From IMG/VR virus record IMGVR_UViG_3300046724_000534, positions 1 through 55,514 of that record: a DNA stretch of 55,514 nt; one strand, given 5' to 3'. The notes below the pieces were generated by a model. The model saw nothing but the letters and a program-made list of their open reading frames with translations, did no database searches and had not been told where the DNA came from. This document shows positions 6,853-15,566 of this stretch, piece after piece. Every line of letters starts with the position of its first letter. Within the stretch, counting starts at the first letter, position 1. The stretch is from a virus. The position numbers and the translations under genes were made by a program.

Positions 6853-7875
6853 TTATTTCGATGTGCCGGTAGCCGTGGCGTTCAATCCGCCCACCGTAGC
6901 ATTCACCGTATAAGGCGATCCCGCTGGTACGTTTGTCGTTTTACCGATACACGTAATTGTATTAGCCGTCGGCGTGCAGGTTAAGGTCAGGGTCGGTGTG
7001 GGTGGCGGGACAGGCGTGACGAGTACCAAGTTGTCCGAACCGACATAGCCTGTACAGTTTGCTGCAATGAGTGCCGCGCCGGCGCACACATCGAACTTCA
7101 CCTGTACCCAGATCCAGCCTCCTGTGTTCGGTACTTGGGCAGCCGTCCCTACGGTTCCCAGCGATCCCTTAGGGACGGTTCCCAACAACGTGCCAAGCCC
7201 GCTGACCGGCGCCGTGCTTCTCACGTTCGCAGTCTGCAAGGTCTTGACCCGATCCCCTGCGGTGAATCCAGAGGCGGGCGCCGCAACCGTCACCGATGCG
7301 CTGGCTGATTTAGTTGAATCGGCCACACTGGTTGCCTTCACCGTGGACACACCCGCTGGTCCCGCGGTAAACAATCCCGCTTGCGTCACCGATCCTGCCG
7401 TGGTGGACCACGTTACCGCCGTATTCGTATTTCCGGTTACGGTGGCTGTGAATTGCTGCTGTTTTCCAGGCGCGACGTTCGCGGAAGGCGGCAAAATCGC
7501 TACGCTCACAACCGGCGTCACATCGGGCGGCGTGGTTACGGAAGCAGTGTTCGAAGCATCGCTGTCTGCGCAGCCCGGCACATTCACAGCGGCCGGACAG
7601 GGGTTGTAAAATGCGGTCACGTAATAGGCGTACGTGGTCGAAGCATTGAGGCCCGTATCCATGTATCCCGGCGTGAGCGGGCTGGCGATAGCGAGGCCGT
7701 TGCGGAAGACGTGATAGTTCACTCCCGGCGTGGTGCTCGCGCCCCAAGTGAGAGTTACGGAATGTGGTCCCGTCGCGGTCGCTCTTACACGCGGCGTCCT
7801 CTCTTTATGCGACTGTGCGTTTGCGCTCGTGCCCACCAGGGCCATGAGCAGCACGATAGGTAATAATGTCCGCAT
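6853..7875 (-). CDS. Exported FN3-Big2-SH3-like protein, 340 aa
   Basis: I start at the ATG at 7875, preceded by GGAG, because it opens a clear Sec signal peptide (about 20 residues ending A-N-A-Q-S). Domains in order: an FN3-like domain (about 28-115, W-G-A-S-T-T-P-G-V-N-Y-H-V-F-R), a Big2-like domain (about 120-200), a bacterial SH3-like domain (about 205-285, with A-N-V-R-S and G-Y-V-G-S-D-N-L) and a Thr-rich C-terminal beta part. The product should leave the cytoplasm before lysis, which is odd for a virion part. Surface attachment or cell-wall binding are the main options. Confidence 0.7.
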   Translation of the reverse strand: MRTLLPIVLLMALVGTSANAQSHKERTPRVRATATGPHSVTLTWGASTTPGVNYHVFRNGLAIASPLTPGYMDTGLNASTTYAYYVTAFYNPCPAAVNVPGCADSDASNTASVTTPPDVTPVVSVAILPPSANVAPGKQQQFTATVTGNTNTAVTWSTTAGSVTQAGLFTAGPAGVSTVKATSVADSTKSASASVTVAAPASGFTAGDRVKTLQTANVRSTAPVSGLGTLLGTVPKGSLGTVGTAAQVPNTGGWIWVQVKFDVCAGAALIAANCTGYVGSDNLVLVTPVPPPTPTLTLTCTPTANTITCIGKTTNVPAGSPYTVNATVGGLNATATGTSK

Positions 7876-8224
7876 TTTGCTCCGCACCTTTCTTTCCCTC
7901 GAAAAACCGCATAACCAGTTCTTGCTTTGTTCGTACAGCGTACCGCTGCAATATGATACTGACATGAAACTTGACTGTACGTTCAGAGACAAATAAAACT
8001 TCGGCCAACTCTTTGTTCGAGAAGGTAGGGTGCGTTTTGATTAGGTTCACGATCTCCATTTGCCGCCTGGTTAACGGCGCCGTCGGCTGTGCTTGCAACT
8101 CCTGAACCAGTTTAGAGGCAAGCTCGGTTTCACGAATCATCAACTCTCTCAGTTTCACTTTGAGCGGTATAATCTGAGCCTTCACTTTCTGCCATTCAAA
8201 CCACGCTTTATCTTCTCGTCTCAT
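7805..8224 (-). CDS. LuxR/GerE-type HTH protein, 139 aa
   Basis: Residues about 50-110 carry a GerE-type DNA-binding domain: L-T-R-R-Q-M-E-I-V-N-L-I, N-K-E-L-A-E-V-L-F-V-S-E-R-T-V-K-F-H-V-S-I-I. The N-terminal 45 residues are a charged helix likely to dimerise; there is no receiver or autoinducer domain. It overlaps the next gene's signal-peptide codons by 71 bases. A DNA-binding regulator inside a tail/lysis run is unusual; it may control late or host genes. The domain call is strong, the role unknown. Confidence 0.75.
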   Translation of the reverse strand: MRREDKAWFEWQKVKAQIIPLKVKLRELMIRETELASKLVQELQAQPTAPLTRRQMEIVNLIKTHPTFSNKELAEVLFVSERTVKFHVSIILQRYAVRTKQELVMRFFEGKKGAEQNADIITYRAAHGPGGHERKRTVA

Positions 8225-8240
8225 GTTCGACTAATCCTTT

Positions 8241-10481
8241 CTAATATGCGAAGCAGCTAATCGCCAGAACGTCGCTATCCACCCAGGCGTGAGTCCCCAC
8301 AACGTCGGTATAATTTTGAAATGTAGCCGAGGCCGTTGTCGATGCGGTTTGCAGGGTCGCGGCAACCAGGGTACTTTTAGTCGTAATGTCGGTGGCGTAG
8401 CAGTTCCAGCCTGTTTTTGCCGCCGGTAAAGCAACTACACCAGTCCCGGTATTCGATGTCCCTACACCCAATCTAAAAGCGGTAGGCCCATTGGGATTCG
8501 CGCTCACGGCTGCGCCTGTTCCGAACCCGCTCGACACCGTAGGCGCCGTAGTTGGTTCTATATTCCCCCACCGACCGTTCATGTAGAAGATCATGCCACC
8601 TGCGCCACTGGCAGCCAGCACACCCGCCGTGCAGTCGGAACAATAAAGTTGAGAACCGTTCCCAGCCGTGGGCAGGGTGGCAAACGTGAAGGAGGAGCTT
8701 AGTTGGATAACAATATCATTAACACCACCACCAGCGGCGTATAAACCAGCCGTACCTAAATTCGTTTCGTTATCTTGATAAATCGTGTGCTCACCAATAG
8801 CATCCGTCCGCACGATGCACGTCGATATCGACATATCAACACACTGATTACCCTCAATACGATTGAAATTAGCTGTTACGTTTCCAAGGCCGTTGTCGAA
8901 GAAAAACCCATGGTCCGTAGCTTTATTATTCGCGTTGATGATGTTATCCTTCACCAAGTTCTGTAAAAAATCACCCATTGCCGGGATCGTAAAGCGAATC
9001 CCATAATTGTCACCACTAGGTGTATCCGCAGTGTTAAACGAGACTTGATTCCCACTTATAATCGCTCCGATACTCGGACCAGCGTTAAGATTAATCGCAC
9101 TGTTTCCACTCAAGCGAGTGAATGAAATTACGTTATTAGTAATTCGTACCGCACCACCACCCGCCTGAATAACGTCAACAGCGTGGCTTGCGTTTGATAT
9201 CTCGTCGTGGTCGAGTTGCAGGATTCCAGTTGATACTACGTCAGCGCCGTGAGTACCACCACCCGAGATATTACTATTTGTGACGATAAGATTTCCCGCA
9301 GGTGAAGTGATCGCAGGGTAGTTATTTGACTGTGAGATGAGTGATTGAGAAATCCACAATCGCTCCGTTGGATTAGAAATCGCAGCGGCTAGACCTACTG
9401 TTTGAATGTTTAAGTTTATGGCCTTGGTAATGATACCTGTACTAACGAGCGCGCTCCCTGTTGAGTCTGAGGAGTCGGTGATACTCACGTTATCTATTAC
9501 GGGTAGGAAGCCACTGGTAACCAACCCGTTAGCACCATAGGTGGCTAGGATACTATCTTTGAAGGTGTTATTCCCACCGCTATCAAGAATGTCGTCGGTA
9601 GCTTGCTGTGAGATGAAAACACCTTCTATAATCGCGTTGAAGGAGTTGCTACTTGTTATAAGACCGCTCCCTGTCTTACCCGTACCTCGATTCCCAATCA
9701 GGTTGATGAAGGAAACGTAGTTACTCGATCCATCGACCGTAAGCTGGTCGATGTTTGCAGTTTTATTAAATGTGCAGATTTGATCTGGCGTAGAGATCAA
9801 ACTAGTTCCTACGAAAGTGAATGTGTTATCACCAAGCACAATCGGCGCACTTTGGTTGATGAAGATACCACCGCAGTTCGTCGTCACAGGACGTGTGATT
9901 GTTACAGCGGTGCTCAGTGTTTGGGGGGAGGTAAAATTGCCCAAACTCACGAGTCCGCCATTAGGCGCAGCCGCTACACACGCGAGCCACTTCGCACCGA
10001 GGTCGGCTCCTGGAAAGGTGCTGCAATCAAGTCCCGCGCCACCTGAACTACCGCCACCACCCCCGCCACCACCCCCACCACTGCCCCCGCGTGCCGAAGG
10101 GAGACCTTGAATAATACTGACGGTAGTGGTGCCGCCGACGAGCGTGGACATGCGCAAGTAAAGGTTGGTGTAGCCGGAAGTGTTGACCTGCCACACGCCC
10201 GTTCCGGTAGTCGATGTGACCGCCGTGGTTGAATTGCTCGGAGTTGCGCTGATGGCTACAACTGTACTGCCACCATCGCCCGAAGCCTCGAACTGGATGG
10301 TATTCCCCGAAGGGTTTGCAGAAATGGTGAAGGTCGCTCCGCCTTGAGTCTGATCGACGGTTACGGAGAGGCATGAAGTTGTGGTGCAAGTGGCGCTTGC
10401 GGCTGACAGCGCTTTTTTTTGTTGTGCTCGAACCAAATTCGGCACGAGCAGAAACAGCAGAATGAGAGCAATGCGCTTCAT
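8241..10481 (-). CDS. Exported beta-helix protein, tailspike-like, 746 aa
   Basis: The ATG at 10481 has AAGGAGGTG at 9 bases and opens a Sec signal peptide ending V-R-A-Q-Q. After a small beta domain (about 20-130) comes a Gly/Ser linker with a run of ten glycines. A long region follows with Asn/Ile/Ser-rich rungs typical of right-handed parallel beta-helices (about 160-620), as in pectate lyases and tailspikes. A C-terminal beta part (about 640-746) could trimerise. It may degrade or bind surface polysaccharide. The export signal is unexpected for a tailspike. No catalytic residues can be named. Confidence 0.7.
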   Translation of the reverse strand: MKRIALILLFLLVPNLVRAQQKKALSAASATCTTTSCLSVTVDQTQGGATFTISANPSGNTIQFEASGDGGSTVVAISATPSNSTTAVTSTTGTGVWQVNTSGYTNLYLRMSTLVGGTTTVSIIQGLPSARGGSGGGGGGGGGGSSGGAGLDCSTFPGADLGAKWLACVAAAPNGGLVSLGNFTSPQTLSTAVTITRPVTTNCGGIFINQSAPIVLGDNTFTFVGTSLISTPDQICTFNKTANIDQLTVDGSSNYVSFINLIGNRGTGKTGSGLITSSNSFNAIIEGVFISQQATDDILDSGGNNTFKDSILATYGANGLVTSGFLPVIDNVSITDSSDSTGSALVSTGIITKAINLNIQTVGLAAAISNPTERLWISQSLISQSNNYPAITSPAGNLIVTNSNISGGGTHGADVVSTGILQLDHDEISNASHAVDVIQAGGGAVRITNNVISFTRLSGNSAINLNAGPSIGAIISGNQVSFNTADTPSGDNYGIRFTIPAMGDFLQNLVKDNIINANNKATDHGFFFDNGLGNVTANFNRIEGNQCVDMSISTCIVRTDAIGEHTIYQDNETNLGTAGLYAAGGGVNDIVIQLSSSFTFATLPTAGNGSQLYCSDCTAGVLAASGAGGMIFYMNGRWGNIEPTTAPTVSSGFGTGAAVSANPNGPTAFRLGVGTSNTGTGVVALPAAKTGWNCYATDITTKSTLVAATLQTASTTASATFQNYTDVVGTHAWVDSDVLAISCFAY

Positions 10482-10497
10482 ATAGTCGGACACCTCC

Positions 10498-11808
10498 TTA
10501 GCGTCCCACACAGATATAGCGAAGATGGTCGGTATTCGCTCCACCTGTCTCAGATATGGTTACCGATGCCGCCAAGTAACTTGTAAACGAGACAACTCCC
10601 GCCGCCGTGGTCAGGTCCGACCCGGTGCAAGAATACAGCGCATCGGTAAACGGCAGTGTGGTAATCGACTGCGTGGTGGCGGTATTCAGCGTGACATCCC
10701 CAAATACCACAATCGGAGTCGTTTGCACCGTCTTCGTACACGCCTGAGTTGCTCCCGAGGTCGCCCCGCAGTATTCCGTCACTCCAACCGTAGGAATCGA
10801 AACCGCTACTGCTCCCGAGGAGCCGGTGTGCGTTACAGTCAGGGTGGTGGTCGGATTCGTGCCTGTTCCCAGGACGTTTTGCAGCAACCAGGTATCCGCC
10901 GCCGATGCCGCGCCGTTCCAGTAATTGCCAATCAGCTTAAAATTGCCGGAATTGAAGTTCGCTATGTTGGTCGCCGCAGATGTTTGCATGGCAAGAACGT
11001 CGGTGGAAGCCGTAATGTCGGAAGCCGAAGCCACTTCCCCTAGATTGGCCATTCCCGCAAAGGTGAAACTTCCAGCGCCCGAGCCTGTATGCGTGATAGT
11101 CAAAGTTGTGGCTGGATTTGTTCCCGCCTGCACGAGATTCTGAAACGTGTAGTCGTCATTCGCGCTTGCCGCACCATTCCAGTACGATCCGCGAAACAGA
11201 GCGATCGGTGAATGCTGGTTCAGGATATTTGTTGCCGCAGTCGGATTGACCAGATTGAAGACATTGCCAGCCGCGGCGTTTTTGAGCGTTAAAAGAGAGT
11301 TTGCCGAAGACCAAACATTATTCGAATCGCAGGTCAGGATGTTGTTCGTGCCGTTTTGGTAAGCTACGCCGCCCGCGGTGGTGCAACTAATCACGCTTCC
11401 CGCATGGCTTCCCGGCAGAAGAACGGAATAGGAGCTGATCTCGGTTGATTCGTTGACCGAAGCGCCAGTAACGCTGGTGATCGTGCCGGTGATGAAAGAA
11501 GTGATCCCGTCCTGCCAGGTGATATGCCATTGATACGAGCATCCTGCCGGCAGAATCGAGTTCACATCGTAAACAACTTGCGTAAACGTGCCATTCCCAT
11601 CGAATCCGGTAATCGTAAACGTGCGCGGCACCGTGAAGCCGTTGAACGTCGGTTGCTGGTTCCCCGGACAAACGAGTGCCGCATAACCCGTGGAAAAGTT
11701 GTAGGCCGTTCCTACCGGATCGGTCACAGTCGCCGTCACGGTGGTCTGCTGCGCGCGCGCGAGGGCCGGAACGAGCAACAGTGCCGCGAGTAGAAGAAAT
11801 CGTCTCAT
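10498..11808 (-). CDS. Exported repeat protein, fibre-like, 436 aa
   Basis: The ATG at 11808 overlaps the previous stop (TAATG) and opens a Sec signal peptide ending A-L-A-R-A-Q-Q. The mature part is Thr/Asn/Gly-rich beta structure. Two units of about 75 residues repeat the pattern Y-W-N-G-A-A-S-A followed by N-P-T-T-T-L-T-V-T-H-T-G (about 190-320). The C-terminus carries four Cys. It is translationally coupled to a basic miniprotein upstream and precedes the beta-helix protein. Fibre or surface protein is the best guess. Confidence 0.65.
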   Translation of the reverse strand: MRRFLLLAALLLVPALARAQQTTVTATVTDPVGTAYNFSTGYAALVCPGNQQPTFNGFTVPRTFTITGFDGNGTFTQVVYDVNSILPAGCSYQWHITWQDGITSFITGTITSVTGASVNESTEISSYSVLLPGSHAGSVISCTTAGGVAYQNGTNNILTCDSNNVWSSANSLLTLKNAAAGNVFNLVNPTAATNILNQHSPIALFRGSYWNGAASANDDYTFQNLVQAGTNPATTLTITHTGSGAGSFTFAGMANLGEVASASDITASTDVLAMQTSAATNIANFNSGNFKLIGNYWNGAASAADTWLLQNVLGTGTNPTTTLTVTHTGSSGAVAVSIPTVGVTEYCGATSGATQACTKTVQTTPIVVFGDVTLNTATTQSITTLPFTDALYSCTGSDLTTAAGVVSFTSYLAASVTISETGGANTDHLRYICVGR

Positions 11809-11939
11809 TAAGACCTCTTGGAAGATCGTTTCCCGTGTTTGCGCTTGCCGCCCTTTTTGGAGAATCGGGCCATCATGTGCTCTTTCGCTTCTTCCTTCGA
11901 CTCGTTCTGTGATCCGGCTATCTTCTTCGATGCGAACAT
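11808..11939 (-). CDS. Basic miniprotein, 43 aa
   Basis: ATG at 11939 is preceded by AGGAGG at 5 bases and overlaps the upstream stop as TAATG; its own stop overlaps the next start in the same way. The first half is acidic to neutral (E-S-K-E-E-A-K-E-H), the second half is strongly basic (K-K-G-G-K-R-K-H-G-K-R-S-S-K-R-S). It joins a group of proteins here that end in Lys/Arg-rich tails. DNA or RNA contact in the virion is a guess. Confidence 0.65.
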   Translation of the reverse strand: MFASKKIAGSQNESKEEAKEHMMARFSKKGGKRKHGKRSSKRS

Positions 11940-12220
11940 TATTTCCTCCTCGATCGTTTCGGCACGACTCTTTCACCACGATGTAATTTATAAACTCCTG
12001 TTTTCTTCACCCGACCGCCCCGCTTGAACGATCCCTGCACCGTGTTGACGTTCCGCTGCCGGTAGGCGTCTTCACCAAGTCCCGCAAGGTCGCTCTTGCC
12101 GCGGGATTCTTCCTCACCCTGGCGGGCAATGAACTTTCGGCGCGCGTCCGGGTCACTCATTCCCGCGGCTACCTGCCCGCGTGTCTTCGACATCGCTGCG
12201 CGTTCTGTTTCGTCGGGCAT
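11939..12220 (-). CDS. Small basic protein with phage K-T-G-x-Y-x-L-H-x-G-E-x-V-V-P motif, 93 aa
   Basis: The ATG at 12220 lies one base after the upstream TAA. The C-terminal 20 residues carry the common phage motif K-T-G-V-Y-K-L-H-R-G-E-R-V-V-P and then K-R-S-R-R-K. The N-terminal half is charged and helical. Proteins with this motif are usually found near tail or internal virion genes, but their job is not known. Confidence 0.7.
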   Translation of the reverse strand: MPDETERAAMSKTRGQVAAGMSDPDARRKFIARQGEEESRGKSDLAGLGEDAYRQRNVNTVQGSFKRGGRVKKTGVYKLHRGERVVPKRSRRK

Positions 12221-12221
12221 G

Positions 12222-12374
12222 TTATCTCCGCTTCGATGGTCGAGTATGATGCACGCGATGACGTTTGCCGGCCACCACTGCATACTTCAGATTCGGTGCT
12301 TCGATGCCGTGAATGTGCCGAAAAGCGTTCCACTTGCGATACGATTCCTTGTCCTTGAAGTGCTCGGTCGGCAT
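12222..12374 (-). CDS. Small phage protein of the H-F-K-x-K-E-x-Y-R-K-W type, 50 aa
   Basis: ATG at 12374 is preceded by CAGGAG at 8 bases. The product begins with a pattern often seen in phages (H-F-K-D-K-E-S-Y-R-K-W, then H-I-H-G-I), followed by K-Y-A-V-V-A-G-K-R-H-R-V and a basic end (P-S-K-R-R). It is followed after one base by the next miniprotein. The role is unknown; its place beside internal virion genes suggests a minor virion part. Confidence 0.65.
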   Translation of the reverse strand: MPTEHFKDKESYRKWNAFRHIHGIEAPNLKYAVVAGKRHRVHHTRPSKRR

Positions 12375-12378
12375 ATAC

Positions 12379-12407
12379 TTGACTCCTGATGCCCAACTTG
12401 TGATACA
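12379..12407 (+). promoter_or_regulatory. Possible promoter for the plus-strand miniprotein at 12416
   Basis: TTGACT is followed by a 17-base spacer and GATACA, and the ATG lies 8 bases further on. The -10 box is weak (three matches to consensus), but the geometry repeats that of the better promoters at 33.3-33.4 and 49.55 kb. Confidence 0.35.
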
Positions 12408-12415
12408 GTCAAACC

Positions 12416-12586
12416 ATGAGCCTAATTGCTTTTGTGATCGGACTCTTTATTGCCATCACCCTGCTGCCTGTTTTGGCTTACGGGTTACTGTTTCTCTGCT
12501 GCTACGCCGCCTATGTGTTCGTTTTGATCTGCGATTTCATCGTTTCACTTAATCCCAAGAATCAATTTCACAAAAGCAGGGTTTGA
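12416..12586 (+). CDS. Candidate two-span membrane protein on the opposite strand, 56 aa
   Basis: The frame opens at ATG 12416 and ends at TGA 12584. Two hydrophobic stretches (about residues 3-20 and 22-43, with paired Cys) are followed by a polar basic tail. It faces against the late block, in the 170-base gap between 12374 and 12545, and its last 42 bases overlap the end of the 701-aa gene. No ribosome site is visible; a leaderless message is possible. Confidence 0.45.
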   Translation: MSLIAFVIGLFIAITLLPVLAYGLLFLCCYAAYVFVLICDFIVSLNPKNQFHKSRV

Positions 12587-14650
12587 ATACAGCGCACTTA
12601 TGGCCCGATAAAATGGCAAACTCGCTAGTTGCCACTTATTTTGCGTTTGTCTAGTTGCCATATTCTCTTGAAATGAGCGTAGTTGCTTTTTTTTCCACTC
12701 CTCCGGGCTGAATGGAGTCGTTGGCTGAACCGCAGGATAAGCAGATTCCGTTGGAAATGGTTCCGAAGTCCGAACCGCTGGATAGCTAGATTGTGTTGGC
12801 AACGGTTGTAACTCCGGTGGGGCTGGTGGCGTTTTGCGCGTCGGCTCCACGAGTTCATCCACTATTTTCGCGCCCGCCGCGCGCAACGCACGAACTTTAC
12901 CGGCAATTTCGGTGTCGCCACCGAATCCGCGGTACTTGTGCAGGACATCAATAAGGTTCTGCCCTTCTTTGCCGGCAATGATCGAAAGTCGGTCTTCCGG
13001 GTTGGTCGCATTCATCAACCTGTAGGCCGGAGAATCTTTGTCTAAAAACCGCTGCGCGTATTCGCTGTAGTCGAACTGGATTTGCTTCCATGCAGCGCCA
13101 GCATTTTTGCTGTCAGCAAAGGTTTGCAGCTCCGTGTCAATGGCTTCCTTAACGCTCTTTAGCGCGCGATACACATCTTGCGGAAGTTGTGATCCGCGAA
13201 GTTTCGCGTTGAGTTCCTGAGCGTATCCCCAAGCGTCTTTATGGGCCAGTTTTATATTCTGGCCGGGAAGCATCTCGATCGGTTCCTGCCCTGGCATAGC
13301 GGTTCTGGCTATGTCTGCCTCGCTAATTCCTTGCGCTGCCAGATTAGCAAGAATCTGCTTGCGCATGTTCGGATTAGCTTTTTGCAGGATCTCTTTCATG
13401 TTCTGCGTTGCTTCGGTGGCCTGCGTGGTCTTGAAGACAGAAGCATCGTCCAGTTGCGGCGATTCCTTCATAATGTTGCGGAACAGCGCGAGGCTATCCG
13501 GAGAGCCTTGCAGGATATTGTCCTCGGCGTTTTTGACGGCTTGCTGTACCGGAGTCCAATCGACCTGCGGATCTGCTCCAAGCGTTCCCCGGAAGGCGTC
13601 ATACCGTTTGTTGAAGGCAGTTTTCAGGTTGTCTCGTGTTTTTCCGGCAATCTCTCCGACCTTATCCGACCAGGCTTGTAACCGTTGCTTGGTTGCTCCG
13701 GCCGCTTCGCTCGTCGCTGATGGACGTGAACCCTTTTCTTGAGAGGTCAACGCTTGCGCGGAGCGGGCTCGCTCGAATTTCTGCATGTCGCGCTTATATT
13801 GTGCTTCCATGAGAAGTTTCTGCTTTTCGTAATCGGCTGCGGTCTGCGCGTTTGCTTCCTCAATCTTTCGTACCGCTTCCTCACTGGTTTGACGGGCACG
13901 CGATACATCCTGAATGTTTTTAGTTGTGATTTCATGGTTCTTTTCGGCGGCTTGGCGGGTCGCTTCCTCGCTCGCTTGGCGGGCGCTACTAATGGCCACC
14001 GCGTTTTCTTGTTGGTTTGTAGCTACTTCCGCCCCATGTTTTTGAGATGCGAATTGTTCCGCCACCCGGCCAATTCCGAGCGGTGCCTGCGCACCTTTGC
14101 GCACGATTCTCCCTTCTACTTCCAGGGTCTTTTTAGCAGCAGGTTCACCCGCGCGCATAAGTGCTAACTGCCCGAGGGAAGATGCCACCTGGGTCAGCCC
14201 TTGATAAAGACCATAGCGGTCGCCCGTGCGGTAGGAGTCATAGGCTTTCTTGCTGCCTTCCTCGATCGCCGTAGCCGTGGCGTCGATGCCTTTGGCAAAT
14301 AGATGTGCAGGAGCCAGAGGACCGGCCTTGGCGAGCGATTCAAACATCTGCTCACCCATCACGTCGGTTGTCTGTCCAGCGCCGGATTTCAATGCGTCCA
14401 CCGTGCTTTTGGCGCTCTCGACTTTTTCAGGATCAATGCCGAACGACTGGAGAATGGTTGACGGGATCGCACGAATCGGATGCTGCTGCTGGAAAGCATT
14501 GAGAATCGGGCCGCCGGGTTTTGTCTGCATCGAGCCAGGCATCATCTGCGGCGTCTGCGGCGGAGCAGGCACCCATTGGTTATTCCGCAGAACAATCTTT
14601 TGCCCTTTATCGTTCTGTAGAACGTCGCCTTCTTTGTATGTTTTTGGCAT
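12545..14650 (-). CDS. Large coiled-coil internal virion protein, 701 aa
   Basis: A Pro/Gln/Met-rich N-terminus (about 25-60) is followed by helical segments and a long Ala/Glu/Lys/Gln-rich coiled coil (about 200-330). The rest is more helix, with a Pro-rich stretch near 600-650. There is no transmembrane cluster. With the three genes upstream it resembles the set of ejected internal proteins of podoviruses, which form a channel for DNA entry. A tape-measure protein is the alternative, but there are no tail-tube or sheath genes. Confidence 0.6.
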   Translation of the reverse strand: MPKTYKEGDVLQNDKGQKIVLRNNQWVPAPPQTPQMMPGSMQTKPGGPILNAFQQQHPIRAIPSTILQSFGIDPEKVESAKSTVDALKSGAGQTTDVMGEQMFESLAKAGPLAPAHLFAKGIDATATAIEEGSKKAYDSYRTGDRYGLYQGLTQVASSLGQLALMRAGEPAAKKTLEVEGRIVRKGAQAPLGIGRVAEQFASQKHGAEVATNQQENAVAISSARQASEEATRQAAEKNHEITTKNIQDVSRARQTSEEAVRKIEEANAQTAADYEKQKLLMEAQYKRDMQKFERARSAQALTSQEKGSRPSATSEAAGATKQRLQAWSDKVGEIAGKTRDNLKTAFNKRYDAFRGTLGADPQVDWTPVQQAVKNAEDNILQGSPDSLALFRNIMKESPQLDDASVFKTTQATEATQNMKEILQKANPNMRKQILANLAAQGISEADIARTAMPGQEPIEMLPGQNIKLAHKDAWGYAQELNAKLRGSQLPQDVYRALKSVKEAIDTELQTFADSKNAGAAWKQIQFDYSEYAQRFLDKDSPAYRLMNATNPEDRLSIIAGKEGQNLIDVLHKYRGFGGDTEIAGKVRALRAAGAKIVDELVEPTRKTPPAPPELQPLPTQSSYPAVRTSEPFPTESAYPAVQPTTPFSPEEWKKKQLRSFQENMATRQTQNKWQLASLPFYRAISALYSNPAFVKLILGIK

Positions 14651-14659
14651 CTACTGTAC

Positions 14660-15565
14660 TCAGTAAAATCCTTCCGGTGGCTGGGGCGCTTCTCTTTGTA
14701 CTCCCTGCTTAATGCTCTTGAGAATGTCTGTATATTCTTGCGCAGTGTAAGCGACAGAGGAATACGGCGCACGCCCCATTGTCCCGATAAACGGATAGCT
14801 GGGAACCCTTCCCCGGCCCATTAAATCCTGCTTGTAAGAGGTACCGCCAAAAACTCGATCCGCAGCGTCGGCAAGCCTTCGACTATCTTCCGCCGTTGGT
14901 TTCTCCGGCACCTTGGAGGAAAGCAAGTTTTGAATATCGGGAGGGATTGGCTTCGGTGGCTTGCTTGCCGCCAACCAATTTTCATAGGTTCTTTGTTCTG
15001 GTGGAACAGTCTGCGCCCACAACAAGAACGGGTTCAGTTGTCCGCCACCTGAACTCTGAATTGGGAACTTGGTATTTACCGGCGCCTGCTTCCACTGTTG
15101 CCCGTTTTTATCGAAATACCACAGTCTTCCGTGCTGATCGACACGTTCGCCTTCAATACCGATCGTCGGTTTCTCAGGTGCGCGGGATAGTTTGTACCAG
15201 TCCTCGAGCGGTGCGTTCGGGTTTTGCGCGCGCCATGCCTCGAACGGCGTCGTAATCTTCGCGGGTGCTTGCGGCCCTGGACCCTTGAGCGGCTGTAAAT
15301 CGTATTTCCCGGTCTGTGGGTTCCAGGTCACGCCCGAAAGTTCTCCCAGCGGTCCTTTTTCGATGCCCGCACCTTGCGCGCTTTTCATCTGCCGGATGCG
15401 CTCTTGCAAGTCCTGCACTTGCAGCGGTCCCATGATGTCGGCGAGTTTCTGGCGCGCGTTCTCCATCGCCATTTGTTGCAGGCGTTCTTTCCAGCCGAGG
15501 TTGATGTCGTACCCTCGACCGACATCGCTGCCGAAATTACCTAATCCTCTGCCAAGCCAGCCCAT
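14660..15565 (-). CDS. Probable internal virion protein, 301 aa
   Basis: The N-terminus has a Gly-rich amphipathic pattern (G-W-L-G-R-G-L-G-N-F-G) and then a helical segment with many Gln/Met (about 25-65). The middle is Pro/Trp-rich with a small beta motif (R-L-W-Y-F-D-K-N-G-Q-Q-W). It lies two bases after the next virion gene and ten before the 701-aa protein, so they are probably made together. The role as ejection protein is inferred from position and composition. Confidence 0.55.
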   Translation of the reverse strand: MGWLGRGLGNFGSDVGRGYDINLGWKERLQQMAMENARQKLADIMGPLQVQDLQERIRQMKSAQGAGIEKGPLGELSGVTWNPQTGKYDLQPLKGPGPQAPAKITTPFEAWRAQNPNAPLEDWYKLSRAPEKPTIGIEGERVDQHGRLWYFDKNGQQWKQAPVNTKFPIQSSGGGQLNPFLLWAQTVPPEQRTYENWLAASKPPKPIPPDIQNLLSSKVPEKPTAEDSRRLADAADRVFGGTSYKQDLMGRGRVPSYPFIGTMGRAPYSSVAYTAQEYTDILKSIKQGVQREAPQPPEGFY

Positions 15566-15566
15566 A

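Noticed and set aside
10048-10110. Run of Gly codons in the beta-helix gene as a possible phase-variable tract
   Set aside because: The codons are mixed (GGT, GGG, GGC), not a single-base or perfect unit tract, so slippage is unlikely; it is read as a linker.
12545-14650. 701-aa coiled-coil protein as tape measure
   Set aside because: No tail-tube, sheath or assembly-chaperone genes are present and its neighbours look like podovirus internal proteins, so the internal virion protein call is preferred.
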